This document shows, one piece after another, positions 1-8,987 of a stretch of 31,826 bases of DNA. The DNA is taken from the IMG/VR virus record IMGVR_UViG_3300010153_000048, positions 1 to 31,826 of that record. One strand, given 5' to 3'. The notes below the pieces were generated by a model. It was not told the origin of the DNA. It saw only the letters and a program-made list of their open reading frames with translations, and searched no databases. The position numbers and the translations under genes were made by a program. This stretch comes from a virus. Within the stretch, counting starts at the first letter, position 1. Each line of letters starts with the position of its first letter.

Positions 1-1
1 A

Positions 2-1126
2 TATTCTTTGTTTATTCCTATGGAATGGAATTACGAAGGCTTCATTGATGAATACGGACAACCTGTATTCAGCACTCCTAGAGAGTCCGCATTTGATCCA
101 CAAGGATTAGAGATAGATTATGGCGTTATAGACCACTGGGAAAATGAAGCTGAAGGCTTGAAAGATGATCAAGATGCCTTGAATGAATTTTATCGCCAAT
201 TTCCAAGAACAGAAGAGCACGCATTTAGAGATGAGACTGGTAATAGCTTATTTAACTTGGTCAAAATATATGAGCAAATAGATTATAACGAAGGAAATAG
301 AAATTCGTCTGTATTAACAACTGGTAATTTTCAATGGCAAAACGGTGTTAAAGATACTCAAGTAACTTTTAATCCAGACCCAAAAGGAAGATTTAAAGTA
401 AGTTGGGTACCAAATAAAAGATTACAAAATAACGTTATATTAAAACATGGCGTAAAATATCCGGGTAATGAGCACATGGGGGCGTTTGGTTGTGACTCAT
501 ATGATATATCTGGAACAGTAGATAGTAAAGGATCTAAAGGAGCTTTACATGGGTTAACGAAATACTCAATGGAAGATTCTCCGGCTAATACTTTTTTTTT
601 AGAATACATAGCAAGACCACAAACAGCTGAAATATTTTTTGAAGATGTTTTAATGGCATTAGTATTTTATGGTATGCCGATACTTGCGGAAAATAATAAA
701 CCAAGATTATTGTACTATTTACGAAGAAGAGGTTATAGAGGGTTTAGCATGAATAGACCAGATAAGATTTGGAACAAACTATCCGTAGCAGAAAAGGAAG
801 TTGGTGGAATACCAAACTCTAGTGAAGATATAAAACAGGCTCATGCTGCCGCTATAGAAATGTATATTAATGATCACGTTGGTTTACTAGAAGATGGCAC
901 TTATGGCGCTGTGTATTTTAACGAAACACTAAACGATTGGTCTAAGTTTGATATAAATAAAAGAACAAAACATGACGCTTCTATTAGTTCTGGTTTGGCA
1001 ATAATGGCTTGCAATAGACATTTATATAGACCAAATCCAAAAAGAGAAAAAAGATCATTAAACTTAAATATAGCAAAATATAATAACAAAGGATTTTCAT
1101 CACAGATAATTAAAAGTAAAATATGA
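2..1126 (+). CDS. terL: Terminase large subunit, C-terminal nuclease part (5' partial)
   Basis: This is the end of the DNA-packaging motor; the gene begins upstream of the window. The frame is open from nt 2, so the TTG at nt 8 is internal and not a start. The visible part is the RNase H-like nuclease that cuts concatemers during packaging; the N-terminal ATPase lies outside. Counting residues from nt 2, candidate metal ligands are D165 (within GCDSYDIS), E230 (in PILAENN) and D325 (in KHDASISSG). The order and spacing fit the Asp/Glu/Asp arrangement of terminase nucleases, and the stretch around FYGMPILAENNKPRLLYYL is typical of TerL C-termini. A T9 run at 592-600 does not break the frame. 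The gene ends in TGA inside an ATGA overlap with the portal gene, which suggests translational coupling. The assignment is from recalled motifs, supported by the neighbouring portal gene. Confidence 0.86.
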   Translation, partial: YSLFIPMEWNYEGFIDEYGQPVFSTPRESAFDPQGLEIDYGVIDHWENEAEGLKDDQDALNEFYRQFPRTEEHAFRDETGNSLFNLVKIYEQIDYNEGNRNSSVLTTGNFQWQNGVKDTQVTFNPDPKGRFKVSWVPNKRLQNNVILKHGVKYPGNEHMGAFGCDSYDISGTVDSKGSKGALHGLTKYSMEDSPANTFFLEYIARPQTAEIFFEDVLMALVFYGMPILAENNKPRLLYYLRRRGYRGFSMNRPDKIWNKLSVAEKEVGGIPNSSEDIKQAHAAAIEMYINDHVGLLEDGTYGAVYFNETLNDWSKFDINKRTKHDASISSGLAIMACNRHLYRPNPKREKRSLNLNIAKYNNKGFSSQIIKSKI

Positions 1127-3513
1127 GATTAGAACACTCCATGCATTTTCCATCACAGGCAGTTAGCGATTTAGAGAAACTAAGTGAGGAATACGGTTTA
1201 AAAGTAGCAAAGGCAATAAGACACGAATGGTTTTCAGGCACGACGTCTAAATATAATAGTCATAAAAATAATTTCCATACACTGCGTTTATATGCTAGAG
1301 GTGAACAATCTGTACAAAAATATAAAAATGAATTATCTATAAACGGTGATTTATCATATCTTAACTTAGACTGGAAACCTGTTCCAATTATTCCTAAGTT
1401 TGTCGATATTGTGGTAAACGGTATGGCACAAAGATCGTATGAAATAAATTGTTTTTCTCAAGATCAATTTGGTGTTAGTAAAAGAACTGAGTACATGGAA
1501 TCCATGTTACGCGACATGCGGGCTAAAGAATTTGATAAAATAGCTAGAGAACAATTTGAAGTAGAATTAACAGAAAATGATCCAGAAACATTACCAGATA
1601 CTGAAGAAGAATTAGCACTTCACATGCAACTTAATTATAAACAAGCTGTTGAACTAGCAGAAGAGCAAGCTATTAATACTTTAATGGAAAACAGCGATTA
1701 TGACTTAATACGAAGAAGATGTTTATATGACTTAACCGTATTAGGTGTTGCGGCAACAAAAACTACTTTTGATTTTAGTAGTGGTGCTGAGGCTAAATAC
1801 GTAGATCCAGCGAGTTTAATATACTCATACACTGAATCTCCGTACTTTGAAGATATATATTATATTGGTGAGGTGAAAGAATTACCAATAAATGAATTAG
1901 TAAAAGAATTTCCTGAGTTAACGGAAGGAGATATAAAAGATTTAATTGACAAAAGATACTATCCTTATAGTTATAATCGTAATGATGATAAAAACAAAGT
2001 ACAAGTAATATATTTTAATTATAAAACGCACATGAATAATGTGTATAAACTAAAGACTACTGGATCTGGCGGTGATAAAATTATAAAAAAAGATGATACA
2101 TTTAATCCACCAAAAGATAAAGATGGTAAATTTCAAAAATTAGAAAGAGTTGTTGAAGCTTTATATGAAGGTGTTTATGTAATTGGAGCAGACAAGATGC
2201 TAAGATGGAGAATGTGCCCTAATATGATGCGATCAGATTCCGATTTTAATAAAGTAAAAATGAACTACCAAGTTGTGGCACCTAGAATGTACGAAGGTAG
2301 AATAGAATCTTTAGTTGGTAGAATAACTAGTTTTGCTGATATGATTCAACTTACTCATTTAAAGCTACAACAAGTTATGGCAAGAATGGTACCCGATGGT
2401 GTTTACCTTGATGTGGATGGTTTAGCTGAAGTTGATTTAGGTAATGGTACAAATTACAATCCACAAGAAGCTTTAAACATGTTTTTCCAAACAGGTAGTA
2501 TAGTTGGTAGAAGTTTTACATCTGAGGGTGACATGAACCCAGGTAAAGTACCAATACAACAAATAAGTAATGGGGTAAATAGCGGTAAGTTACAAAGTTT
2601 AATAACTACTTATAATTATTATTTACAGATGATAAGAGATACTACAGGGCTTAATGAAGCTAGAGACGCTAGTACTCCAGATAGAAACGCTTTAGTTGGT
2701 GTTCAAAAAATAGCAGCTGCTAATTCTAATACAGCAACAAGACATATATTACAATCTATGTTGTATATAACGGCTGAATTAGCCGAGTGTTTATCTCTTA
2801 GAATATCCGATATTATAGAATACTCTCCTACGAAAGATGCTTTTGTAAGAGCACTAGGTGCTCACAACGTTGCTACACTGCATGAAATGAAAAATTTACA
2901 TCTTTATGACTTTGGTATATTTATAGAATTATTACCAGATGAAGAAGAGAAAGCTATATTAGAAAATAATATACAAGCTGCCTTACAGCAGCAATCAATA
3001 GATTTAGATGATGCTATTGATTTGCGTAATGTTAGAAATTTAAAATTAGCTAATCAGCTTCTTAAAGTTAAAAGAAAAAAGAAGCAAGAGAGAGATCAAC
3101 AGATGCAACAACAAAATATACAAGCTCAATCTCAAGCAAATCAACAAGCCCAACAAGCAGCCGCTCAAGCTGAAATGCAAAAGAACCAACAAAAAATGCA
3201 AATGGATGCTCAAATGGAGCAAGCTAGAAACGAAATGAAAATACAATACTTACAACAAGAAGTTGCTTCTAAAAAAGAACTTATGCAGTTTGAGTTTGAA
3301 TTAAATTCAAAGTTAGAACAAATGAAGCAATTTAGCAACAGTCAAGTAGAGAGTGGTAGAGAAAATAGAAAAGATCAAAGAATTGAAAGACAAGCTGAAC
3401 ATCAAAAAGATATGATAGATAGAAGAAAAGAGGGTGATTCACTTAATAATTTCGAATCCTCAGGTAATGATATACTTACAGGGGGAGCCAATATGGAAAG
3501 ATTCCAAGTTTAA
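1123..3513 (+). CDS. Portal protein with long Gln/Met-rich C-terminal coiled coil
   Basis: Predicted portal: the dodecameric ring at one capsid vertex through which DNA enters and leaves. Length (796 aa) and position directly after terL fit. The region around residues 507-530 (TTGLNEARDASTPDRNALVG) and the following SNTATRHILQS resemble a conserved block that I recall from portals of crAss-like and other Bacteroidota phages. Residues about 647-770 are almost pure Gln/Met/Ala/Lys/Glu helix, predicted coiled coil, which may extend into the capsid lumen as a barrel. The ATG at 1123 is chosen because it forms ATGA with the terL stop; the next ATG, at 1141, would lose only six residues and cannot be excluded by sequence alone. 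No Shine-Dalgarno is seen. The scaffold-like gene follows after 19 nt. Confidence 0.87.
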   Translation: MRLEHSMHFPSQAVSDLEKLSEEYGLKVAKAIRHEWFSGTTSKYNSHKNNFHTLRLYARGEQSVQKYKNELSINGDLSYLNLDWKPVPIIPKFVDIVVNGMAQRSYEINCFSQDQFGVSKRTEYMESMLRDMRAKEFDKIAREQFEVELTENDPETLPDTEEELALHMQLNYKQAVELAEEQAINTLMENSDYDLIRRRCLYDLTVLGVAATKTTFDFSSGAEAKYVDPASLIYSYTESPYFEDIYYIGEVKELPINELVKEFPELTEGDIKDLIDKRYYPYSYNRNDDKNKVQVIYFNYKTHMNNVYKLKTTGSGGDKIIKKDDTFNPPKDKDGKFQKLERVVEALYEGVYVIGADKMLRWRMCPNMMRSDSDFNKVKMNYQVVAPRMYEGRIESLVGRITSFADMIQLTHLKLQQVMARMVPDGVYLDVDGLAEVDLGNGTNYNPQEALNMFFQTGSIVGRSFTSEGDMNPGKVPIQQISNGVNSGKLQSLITTYNYYLQMIRDTTGLNEARDASTPDRNALVGVQKIAAANSNTATRHILQSMLYITAELAECLSLRISDIIEYSPTKDAFVRALGAHNVATLHEMKNLHLYDFGIFIELLPDEEEKAILENNIQAALQQQSIDLDDAIDLRNVRNLKLANQLLKVKRKKKQERDQQMQQQNIQAQSQANQQAQQAAAQAEMQKNQQKMQMDAQMEQARNEMKIQYLQQEVASKKELMQFEFELNSKLEQMKQFSNSQVESGRENRKDQRIERQAEHQKDMIDRRKEGDSLNNFESSGNDILTGGANMERFQV

Positions 3514-3532
3514 TATTTTATAAAATTTTATT

Positions 3533-4726
3533 ATGATAGAACAAAATGAAGAAGTTGTTGAAGAAACAACTGACTCTGTAGAACAAACAACAGAGGATAA
3601 TATAGAACAACCTGTAGAAGAGGTTGTCGAAGAAACAATAGACGAGTCTAAATTTGAAAGCGCTGGAGATGATAGCGTTATAAAAGTAGATTTAGACAAA
3701 CCTCTTAAGCAAAATAAAGAGGAAGATATAACAAAAGTAAATATAGTTGAAGAGTCAAGGGTTGAAGAACCCGCAAAGATTACTTCTGAAGAAACTCCAG
3801 TAATGGAAGAAATTACAGAAGAAGTCACAGGGCAGGTTCAAGAAGTTGTTGAAGAAGTTATAACTGAGGCAGAAAAAACTGGTGAACCACTTCCTGAGAA
3901 TATACAGAAACTTGTAAATTTTATAGATGAAACAGGTGGTGATATAAATGACTATGTCAATTTAAACAGAGATGTTGAAAAAATGGACGACTCTGATGTA
4001 TTAGACGAATACTATCGTGAAACAAAATCTCATTTAACTTCAGAAGAAAGATCTTATTTATTAGAAGATTCTTTTGGGATTAATGAAGAGGTAGACGATG
4101 AGAGGACATCACGAATGAAAAAGATAGCCCTTAAAGAGCAAGTTGCCGAGGCTAGAGCCTTTTTAGACGGGCAAAAGTCTAAGTACTATGAAGAAATCAA
4201 AGCTGGGTCAAAGTTGACCGATGAACAACAGAAAGCTATTGACTTCTTTAATAGACACAATCAAGAATCTGAAGAACAGAAGAAATTAACTGAAGCAAGT
4301 AAAAGATCGTTTTTAAATAAAACTAATAGTCTATTCAATAAAGATTTCAAAGGTTTTGAATATAATGTTGGAGACAAGAAGTATAGGTTTAACGTAAAAG
4401 ATGCTGATAAAGTAAAGACAACTCAAAGTGATATTAATAATCTTGTCAACAAGTTTGTTGGTGAAGATAAATCGACTTTGGAAGATGCCGCTGGGTATCA
4501 TAGATCTTTATTTACAGCTATGAATGCTGATAAAATTGCTCAACATTTTTACGAGCAAGGTAAAGCTGATGCGATAAAAAATCAAGTTGCTAAAGATAAA
4601 AATATTAACTTAGATCCTAGAAAAACACACGGCGAAGTAAACGTTGATGGTATTAAAGTTAGGGCTATAGGTGAATCTTCTTCTGATATCAAAAACAGAT
4701 CCTTTAAAATTAAAAAGAAAAATTAA
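3533..4726 (+). CDS. Probable head scaffolding protein (acidic, coiled coil)
   Basis: Highly acidic 397-aa protein between portal and capsid genes, where tailed phages usually keep their scaffold. Residues 1 to about 125 are a low-complexity Glu/Val/Thr tract built from short repeats such as EEVVEET. Residues about 125-330 look mainly helical and charged. The C-terminus becomes basic, ending in SFKIKKKN, and a basic helix or tail is what known scaffolds use to grip the coat protein. I see no catalytic motif and no serine-protease signature, so self-cleavage is not evident. The ATG sits behind an A/T-only leader (TAAAATTTTATT). Function is inferred from position, charge and length; an internal capsid protein is the main alternative. 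Confidence 0.62.
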   Translation: MIEQNEEVVEETTDSVEQTTEDNIEQPVEEVVEETIDESKFESAGDDSVIKVDLDKPLKQNKEEDITKVNIVEESRVEEPAKITSEETPVMEEITEEVTGQVQEVVEEVITEAEKTGEPLPENIQKLVNFIDETGGDINDYVNLNRDVEKMDDSDVLDEYYRETKSHLTSEERSYLLEDSFGINEEVDDERTSRMKKIALKEQVAEARAFLDGQKSKYYEEIKAGSKLTDEQQKAIDFFNRHNQESEEQKKLTEASKRSFLNKTNSLFNKDFKGFEYNVGDKKYRFNVKDADKVKTTQSDINNLVNKFVGEDKSTLEDAAGYHRSLFTAMNADKIAQHFYEQGKADAIKNQVAKDKNINLDPRKTHGEVNVDGIKVRAIGESSSDIKNRSFKIKKKN

Positions 4727-4744
4727 CTTTAAAAATTTATAATT

Positions 4745-6277
4745 ATGGCAATTACAGGTGGAAGTTTGCTGAACAGTGTTCCGGCACCTACTAAGGCAAC
4801 TTTACAATCAAACTATTTAGACTTAGCCAACAGTACAAATGCTGGCTGGAGTCAACAATACATTCCTGATCTAATGGAGAAAGAAGCAGAGGTTTTCGGA
4901 CCGAGAACTATTTCTGGTTTCTTATCTAAAGTTGGAGCAGAAGAGGCTATGCAAGCTGATCAAGTTGTATGGTCTGAACAAGGTAGATTACATTTATCAT
5001 ATACTGGGGAAATCACTGATGGTGATGCTGGTACTGTAGCTGGTGGACAAATTACATTAGCTAAAGATATTGATGGTGTAGGATTATCAGGTAATAATCA
5101 CGGTATTAGAATTAACGATTTAGTTATCGTTGCTTCTTCAGAAGCTGTAGCAAAATGTATCGTTACTAAAACTAACGTTGGATCAAGTTACGTTATTGAA
5201 GTAGCTCCATATGGTGCTGCTACTTTAAACGCTGCTGGTTTTACTGATGATCAAGGAACTAATTCTGTTACTGTATTAGTTTACGGTTCTGAATACAGAA
5301 AAGGTGATAACTATCAAGGAAATTCAACAAGACAAGCTAATGAGCCTGACTTTAAGTCATTCTCTAACAAACCAATCATATTAAAAGATTACTACGAAGT
5401 ATCAGGATCTGACACTTCTAAAATTGGTTGGGTTGAAGTTTCTACTGAAGCTGGACAAAACGGTTTCCTTTGGTATTTAAAAGCTGAATCTGACACAAGA
5501 GCTAGATTTACTGATTACTTAGAAATGGCAATGTTAGAAGCAACTATGGGTGGTGACGCTTCAGACGTTATGTCTGGTGCTGCTGTCGCTGCAGATGATT
5601 TAGTTGATGATTACTTAGAAGGTGAATCAGCTACTTTCTCTGGAGCTCTTCACGGAACTCAAGGTTTATTTGATGCTATTACAACTAGAGGTAATGTTAC
5701 TTCAGGTGTAACTGGTGTTAACGCTGCTACTGACTTAGCTGAATTCGATGCTATATTAGCTGAATTTGACAAACAAGGTGCTATTGAAGAATACATGATG
5801 TTTGTTAACAGATCAACTAGTCTAGCAATCGATGACATGTTAGCTTCTATGAATTCTTATGGAGCTGGAGGTACTTCTTATGGAGTATTCGACAACTCAG
5901 AAGATATGGCATTAAATTTAGGTTTCTCAGGATTTAGAAGAGGTTCTTATGACTTCTACAAATCTGATTTTAGATACTTAAATGATAAAGCTACAAGAGG
6001 TGGTATTAACGATGCGGCTGGAGCAAACGCAATTAGAGGTGTTATGATTCCTGCTGGTGTATCTACTGTATACGACCAAGCTGTAGGTAAGAATATAAAA
6101 AGACCATTCTTACACGTTAGATATAGAGCTTCTCAAACAGACAATAGAAAAATGAAAACTTGGACTACTGGTTCTGTTGGTGCTGCTACATCTGCGCTTG
6201 ATGCTATGCAATTACACTTCTTATCAGAAAGATGTTTAATTACACAAGGTGCAAATAACTTTATGTTAATGCAGTAA
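4745..6277 (+). CDS. Major capsid protein
   Basis: Predicted HK97-fold coat protein, 510 aa, that builds the icosahedral shell. Evidence is its place after the scaffold-like gene, its size, and sequence I recall from marine podovirus capsids (WSEQGRLHLSYTG near residue 77; FGPRTISGFLSKVGAEEAM near 50). The C-terminal part (VMIPAGVSTVYDQAVG, then HVRYRASQTDNRKMKTW) reads like the end of such coat proteins. Codon use differs from the neighbours: only 3 of 23 isoleucines use ATA, against 12 of 17 in the next gene, as expected for the most abundant protein of the particle. The leader TTTATAATT before ATG has no Shine-Dalgarno. A strong hairpin terminator begins 10 nt after the stop and can set its transcript level apart from downstream genes. 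Confidence 0.86.
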   Translation: MAITGGSLLNSVPAPTKATLQSNYLDLANSTNAGWSQQYIPDLMEKEAEVFGPRTISGFLSKVGAEEAMQADQVVWSEQGRLHLSYTGEITDGDAGTVAGGQITLAKDIDGVGLSGNNHGIRINDLVIVASSEAVAKCIVTKTNVGSSYVIEVAPYGAATLNAAGFTDDQGTNSVTVLVYGSEYRKGDNYQGNSTRQANEPDFKSFSNKPIILKDYYEVSGSDTSKIGWVEVSTEAGQNGFLWYLKAESDTRARFTDYLEMAMLEATMGGDASDVMSGAAVAADDLVDDYLEGESATFSGALHGTQGLFDAITTRGNVTSGVTGVNAATDLAEFDAILAEFDKQGAIEEYMMFVNRSTSLAIDDMLASMNSYGAGGTSYGVFDNSEDMALNLGFSGFRRGSYDFYKSDFRYLNDKATRGGINDAAGANAIRGVMIPAGVSTVYDQAVGKNIKRPFLHVRYRASQTDNRKMKTWTTGSVGAATSALDAMQLHFLSERCLITQGANNFMLMQ

Positions 6278-6287
6278 ACTATTTATT

Positions 6288-6324
6288 TATAAGGGCGGTC
6301 TAGTATCGCCCTTATATTTTTATT
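6288..6324 (+). terminator. Intrinsic terminator after the capsid gene
   Basis: A 10-bp perfect stem (TATAAGGGCG at 6288-6297 with CGCCCTTATA at 6307-6316) encloses a 9-nt loop and runs into a T-rich tract (ATTTTTATT). The GC-rich core stands out in an AT-rich region. Position just after the capsid stop fits a Rho-independent terminator, probably partial because genes continue downstream. Confidence 0.88.
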
Positions 6325-6345
6325 AATTATATTATATATTATATT

Positions 6346-7191
6346 ATGGCAAAGAAAAAAGTAACAACTAAGGTTGAGGAACCTGTAGTTGAAGAAACGG
6401 TTATTATGGAAGAACCTGCGATTGAAACTCCTAAGATAAAAAAAGAAGTTAAATCCGAACCAAAAGAAGAAAAGTGGGAAATAAAAGATAGAACTTACTT
6501 TTTAAAAGGAAGAACAAGACCACTAACAAGAAGTATAAAATCAGCTAATATATATTGGTTTGACGAAGAAAAGGGTTACGAAAGAGAACTAAAATACTGT
6601 GAAAATCAAAGAACATGCTTTGTTGACGAAATGAAAGGTGATCAAAGATTAGCACATATAGTTTTTAAAAATGGAGTTCTTCATGTCCCTAAAAATAAAA
6701 CAATACTTCAAAAGCTAATGTCTTTATACCATCCATTAAAAGACAAAATCTATCATGAGCATAAACCAAAGGTTATAGCTGAAAACCATTTAGAAATACT
6801 TGAGATGCAGACAGACGCACTCATAACAGCTAGACAAATGGATATTGATATGGCTGAAGCGATAATGAGAGTTGAAATGGGTTCTAGAGTATCAGAGATG
6901 AGCTCTAAAGAACTTAAAAGAGATCTACTATTATTTGCTAGAAATAACCCTAGATTGTTATTAGAACTAGCTAATGATAGTAACGTTCAACTTAGAAACT
7001 TTGGTATTAAAGCTGTTGAGGCTAATATATTAAAATTGTCACAAGACCAAAGGTATTTTATGTGGGGATCTACTGATAGAAAAGTAATGACAGTTCCTTT
7101 TGACGAACACCCATATACAGCATTAGCTCATTGGTTTAAAACTGATGAAGGTATGGAAGTATATTCAAATATAGAAAAAAGAATGAATTAA
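6346..7191 (+). CDS. Conserved-looking virion-module protein of unknown function
   Basis: 281 aa. Residues 1-45 are a low-complexity tail of alternating Glu/Pro/Val and Lys, followed by a compact domain beginning WEIKDRTYFLKGRTRPLT. The rest looks mixed alpha/beta then helical (residues about 150-240), without recognisable catalytic residues, signal peptide or membrane segment. It stands alone between two terminators, directly after the capsid gene. I recall similar proteins next to capsid genes in marine phage contigs, always unassigned. Plausible jobs are a capsid-associated or head-completion protein; nothing in the sequence decides. Ile codons are mostly ATA, unlike the capsid gene. The A/T-only leader ending ATTATATTATG has no Shine-Dalgarno. 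Confidence 0.8.
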   Translation: MAKKKVTTKVEEPVVEETVIMEEPAIETPKIKKEVKSEPKEEKWEIKDRTYFLKGRTRPLTRSIKSANIYWFDEEKGYERELKYCENQRTCFVDEMKGDQRLAHIVFKNGVLHVPKNKTILQKLMSLYHPLKDKIYHEHKPKVIAENHLEILEMQTDALITARQMDIDMAEAIMRVEMGSRVSEMSSKELKRDLLLFARNNPRLLLELANDSNVQLRNFGIKAVEANILKLSQDQRYFMWGSTDRKVMTVPFDEHPYTALAHWFKTDEGMEVYSNIEKRMN

Positions 7192-7204
7192 AAATAAATT
7201 ACTA

Positions 7205-7220
7205 GTTAATTCGAATTAAC
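7205..7220. repeat. 16-bp perfect palindrome
   Basis: GTTAATTCGAATTAAC is an exact inverted repeat with no spacer, lying 13 nt after the stop of the 281-aa gene and 6 nt before the terminator stem. It lacks a loop and a T tract of its own, so it is not a second terminator. It could be an operator for a dimeric regulator or a nuclease or RNA-processing site; no partner copy was noticed elsewhere in the window. Confidence 0.7.
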
Positions 7221-7226
7221 AAAACT

Positions 7227-7259
7227 ATAGCCACCTTAACGGGTGGCTATTTTTATTTA
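7227..7259 (+). terminator. Intrinsic terminator closing the head module
   Basis: A 9-bp perfect stem (ATAGCCACC at 7227-7235 with GGTGGCTAT at 7242-7250) has a 6-nt loop TTAACG and is followed by TTTTATTT. The hairpin lies in the longest gap of the window and probably separates head genes from tail genes. Confidence 0.9.
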
Positions 7260-7260
7260 A

Positions 7261-7317
7261 GTGCTAACCTTTCACTTTATTATGTAACTATAATATAGTA
7301 AAATATATTATAAAGAA
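7261..7317 (+). promoter_or_regulatory. Possible promoter region of the tail module
   Basis: Fifty-seven AT-rich bases between a terminator and the next gene, so a promoter is expected here. A TATAAT hexamer lies at 7289-7294, but TTTCAC at 7270-7275 is only 13 nt upstream, too close for a standard -35. I find no clear Bacteroidota-type TTTG/TAnnTTTG pair. A phage-specific polymerase promoter is also possible. Confidence 0.25.
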
Positions 7318-8082
7318 ATGGTAAATATAAATAGTGTATATCAAAAGGTTTTAGCTTTAGCAAATAAGGAACAAAGAGGTTATGTAACACCTCAAGAGTT
7401 TAACTTATTCGCTGATAAAGCTCAACTTGAGATATTTGAAAATTATTTTCATAAAATAAAAATGTCTGAAGTAAAACCAAAAAATCAAATGGACTACGCG
7501 GATGAATTGGAAATGACAGAGGAAAAACTACACGCTTTTCATGTAGACGCATTTGTTAACTGGGACACAACAAATAATTATTTATCTTTACCTACTATTG
7601 ATGGAAATTCTAATGTATACAAAATAATTAGTATAACAAGAAATGGTAATAAGGTTACGCAAGTAAATAAGAATGAAGTAGCATATACTCAAAATCATCC
7701 GTTATTAAAAGCTAATAAAACAAGATCTGTTTTTGTTAGAGAGGATTCTGGTATAATATCTATACATCCACAATCTACAGAATCTGATTACAATTGGAAT
7801 ACTATTACTGCGTCAAATACTGAACCTAATGATACAGAGCGATTTGAAGTTAGTTATTATAAAAAACCCTCTCAACCAAAATGGACATATACTATTATCC
7901 AACAACAAGCATTATTCAATGCTTCATCTCCTGGTTTGCAACATTTTGAATTACATTTTTCAGAAGAAGAGAACTTAGTATATAAAATACTAATGCTAGC
8001 TGGGTTAACAATAAAACAACCTGAAGTGCAACAAAGCGCCGCGGCAGGTATAGAAATGAATCAACGAGAACAAAATAGTTAA
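7318..8082 (+). CDS. Probable head-tail connector / ring protein A
   Basis: 254 aa, first gene after the terminator. The N-terminus (INSVYQKVLALANKEQRGYV, then TPQEFNLFADKAQLEIFE) matches a block I recall from crAss-like and marine podoviruses, where proteins of this size form one of the rings joining portal and tail. The middle looks beta-rich (KIISITRNGNKV; ISIHPQSTESDYNW). The C-terminus is helical (YKILMLAGLTIKQPEVQQSA). No signal peptide or membrane segment. It is separated by only 2 nt from the next gene, so the two are likely co-translated and may form adjacent rings. Assignment to a specific ring is not possible from sequence alone. Confidence 0.62.
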   Translation: MVNINSVYQKVLALANKEQRGYVTPQEFNLFADKAQLEIFENYFHKIKMSEVKPKNQMDYADELEMTEEKLHAFHVDAFVNWDTTNNYLSLPTIDGNSNVYKIISITRNGNKVTQVNKNEVAYTQNHPLLKANKTRSVFVREDSGIISIHPQSTESDYNWNTITASNTEPNDTERFEVSYYKKPSQPKWTYTIIQQQALFNASSPGLQHFELHFSEEENLVYKILMLAGLTIKQPEVQQSAAAGIEMNQREQNS

Positions 8083-8084
8083 TT

Positions 8085-8987
8085 ATGGGATTACTAGACG
8101 GAACAACTCAAGCTCAGTATTACGCATCAAGTAATAGCGGTAATTATGGTAATTATCAGTTTACTACATTAGAAAATATAATAAATGCATTTATGTATAT
8201 TTACGTAGGTGAAGGAAAGATAATATCTAAAGCTAATAGAACTGATATTCAATTTCACGCTATGAGAGCTATACAAGAATTATCTTATGATGTTCTTAAA
8301 TCTTTTAAATCCCAGGAAATAGAAGTACCAAATACTTTATCAATGATACTCCCACAAGATTACGTTAATTATATTAAGTTAGTTAGAGTAGGTACTGATG
8401 GTATAGAAAGAAGATTATATCCAGCTAATAAAACATCTGATCCTTTTGCTATAACGCAAGTGGATGGTGTTTATCAATATACAGATACAGATGACGACGA
8501 AATTACAGATACTTTAACGGAACAAACACCAAGTAATACATCTGATAATTTTGATGATGCAACGCCTACTAATTACCATTTATATGATATTAATTATTCT
8601 TCTGATATAGATATATCTGTAGAAGGTAGAAGATATGGATTAGATCCTCAACACGCTCAAATAAACGGTAGTTTCTTTATAGATAACTTAAGGGGTTTAA
8701 TTAAGTTTGGCTCTACATTAGCTGGGGAAACAGTAACATTACATTACGTAAGTGATGGGTTAGGAACGGATAGTGAAATGATTGTGCATAAGTTTTGTGA
8801 AGAAGCTTGTTATAAACATATAGCGTATGGCATGTTATCCACTCGATCTAATGTGCCAGAGTATTTAGTCCAAAGATATAAAAAAGAAAGATTTGCTGAA
8901 ACTAGAAAAGCAAAAATAAGATTATCAAATATTAAAATAGAAGAGTTCACTCAAGTACTTAAAGGTATGAGTAAGCAAATAAAATAA
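8085..8987 (+). CDS. Probable head-tail connector / ring (tail tubular-like) protein B
   Basis: 300 aa. A helical N-terminal half contains DIQFHAMRAIQELSYDVLKS followed by a beta block (IEVPNTLSMILPQDYVNYIK), which I recall from tail tubular or ring proteins of crAss-like and marine podoviruses (P22 gp4-like role: adaptor under the portal). A middle stretch, residues about 125-165, is acidic and Thr-rich (TDTDDDEITDTLTEQT) and probably a flexible loop. The C-terminal third is helical with many basic residues, including YLVQRYKKERFAETRKAKIR. It starts 2 nt after the previous stop behind AGTTAATT and is followed after 6 nt by the giant tail gene. Role is inferred from recalled similarity and position. 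Confidence 0.65.
   Translation: MGLLDGTTQAQYYASSNSGNYGNYQFTTLENIINAFMYIYVGEGKIISKANRTDIQFHAMRAIQELSYDVLKSFKSQEIEVPNTLSMILPQDYVNYIKLVRVGTDGIERRLYPANKTSDPFAITQVDGVYQYTDTDDDEITDTLTEQTPSNTSDNFDDATPTNYHLYDINYSSDIDISVEGRRYGLDPQHAQINGSFFIDNLRGLIKFGSTLAGETVTLHYVSDGLGTDSEMIVHKFCEEACYKHIAYGMLSTRSNVPEYLVQRYKKERFAETRKAKIRLSNIKIEEFTQVLKGMSKQIK

Noticed and set aside
8-10. TTG at 8 as the start of the terminase fragment
   Set aside because: The frame is open to the window edge and the sequence begins in mid-domain; the gene is cut by the window.
591-601. T9 run in terL as a programmed frameshift or broken gene
   Set aside because: The frame stays open through the run, with recognisable nuclease sequence on both sides.
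3460-3828. 122-codon minus-strand open frame over the acidic scaffold-like gene
   Set aside because: It mirrors Glu/Val/Thr repeats, giving Ser/Thr/Val-rich nonsense; all support favours the + strand gene.
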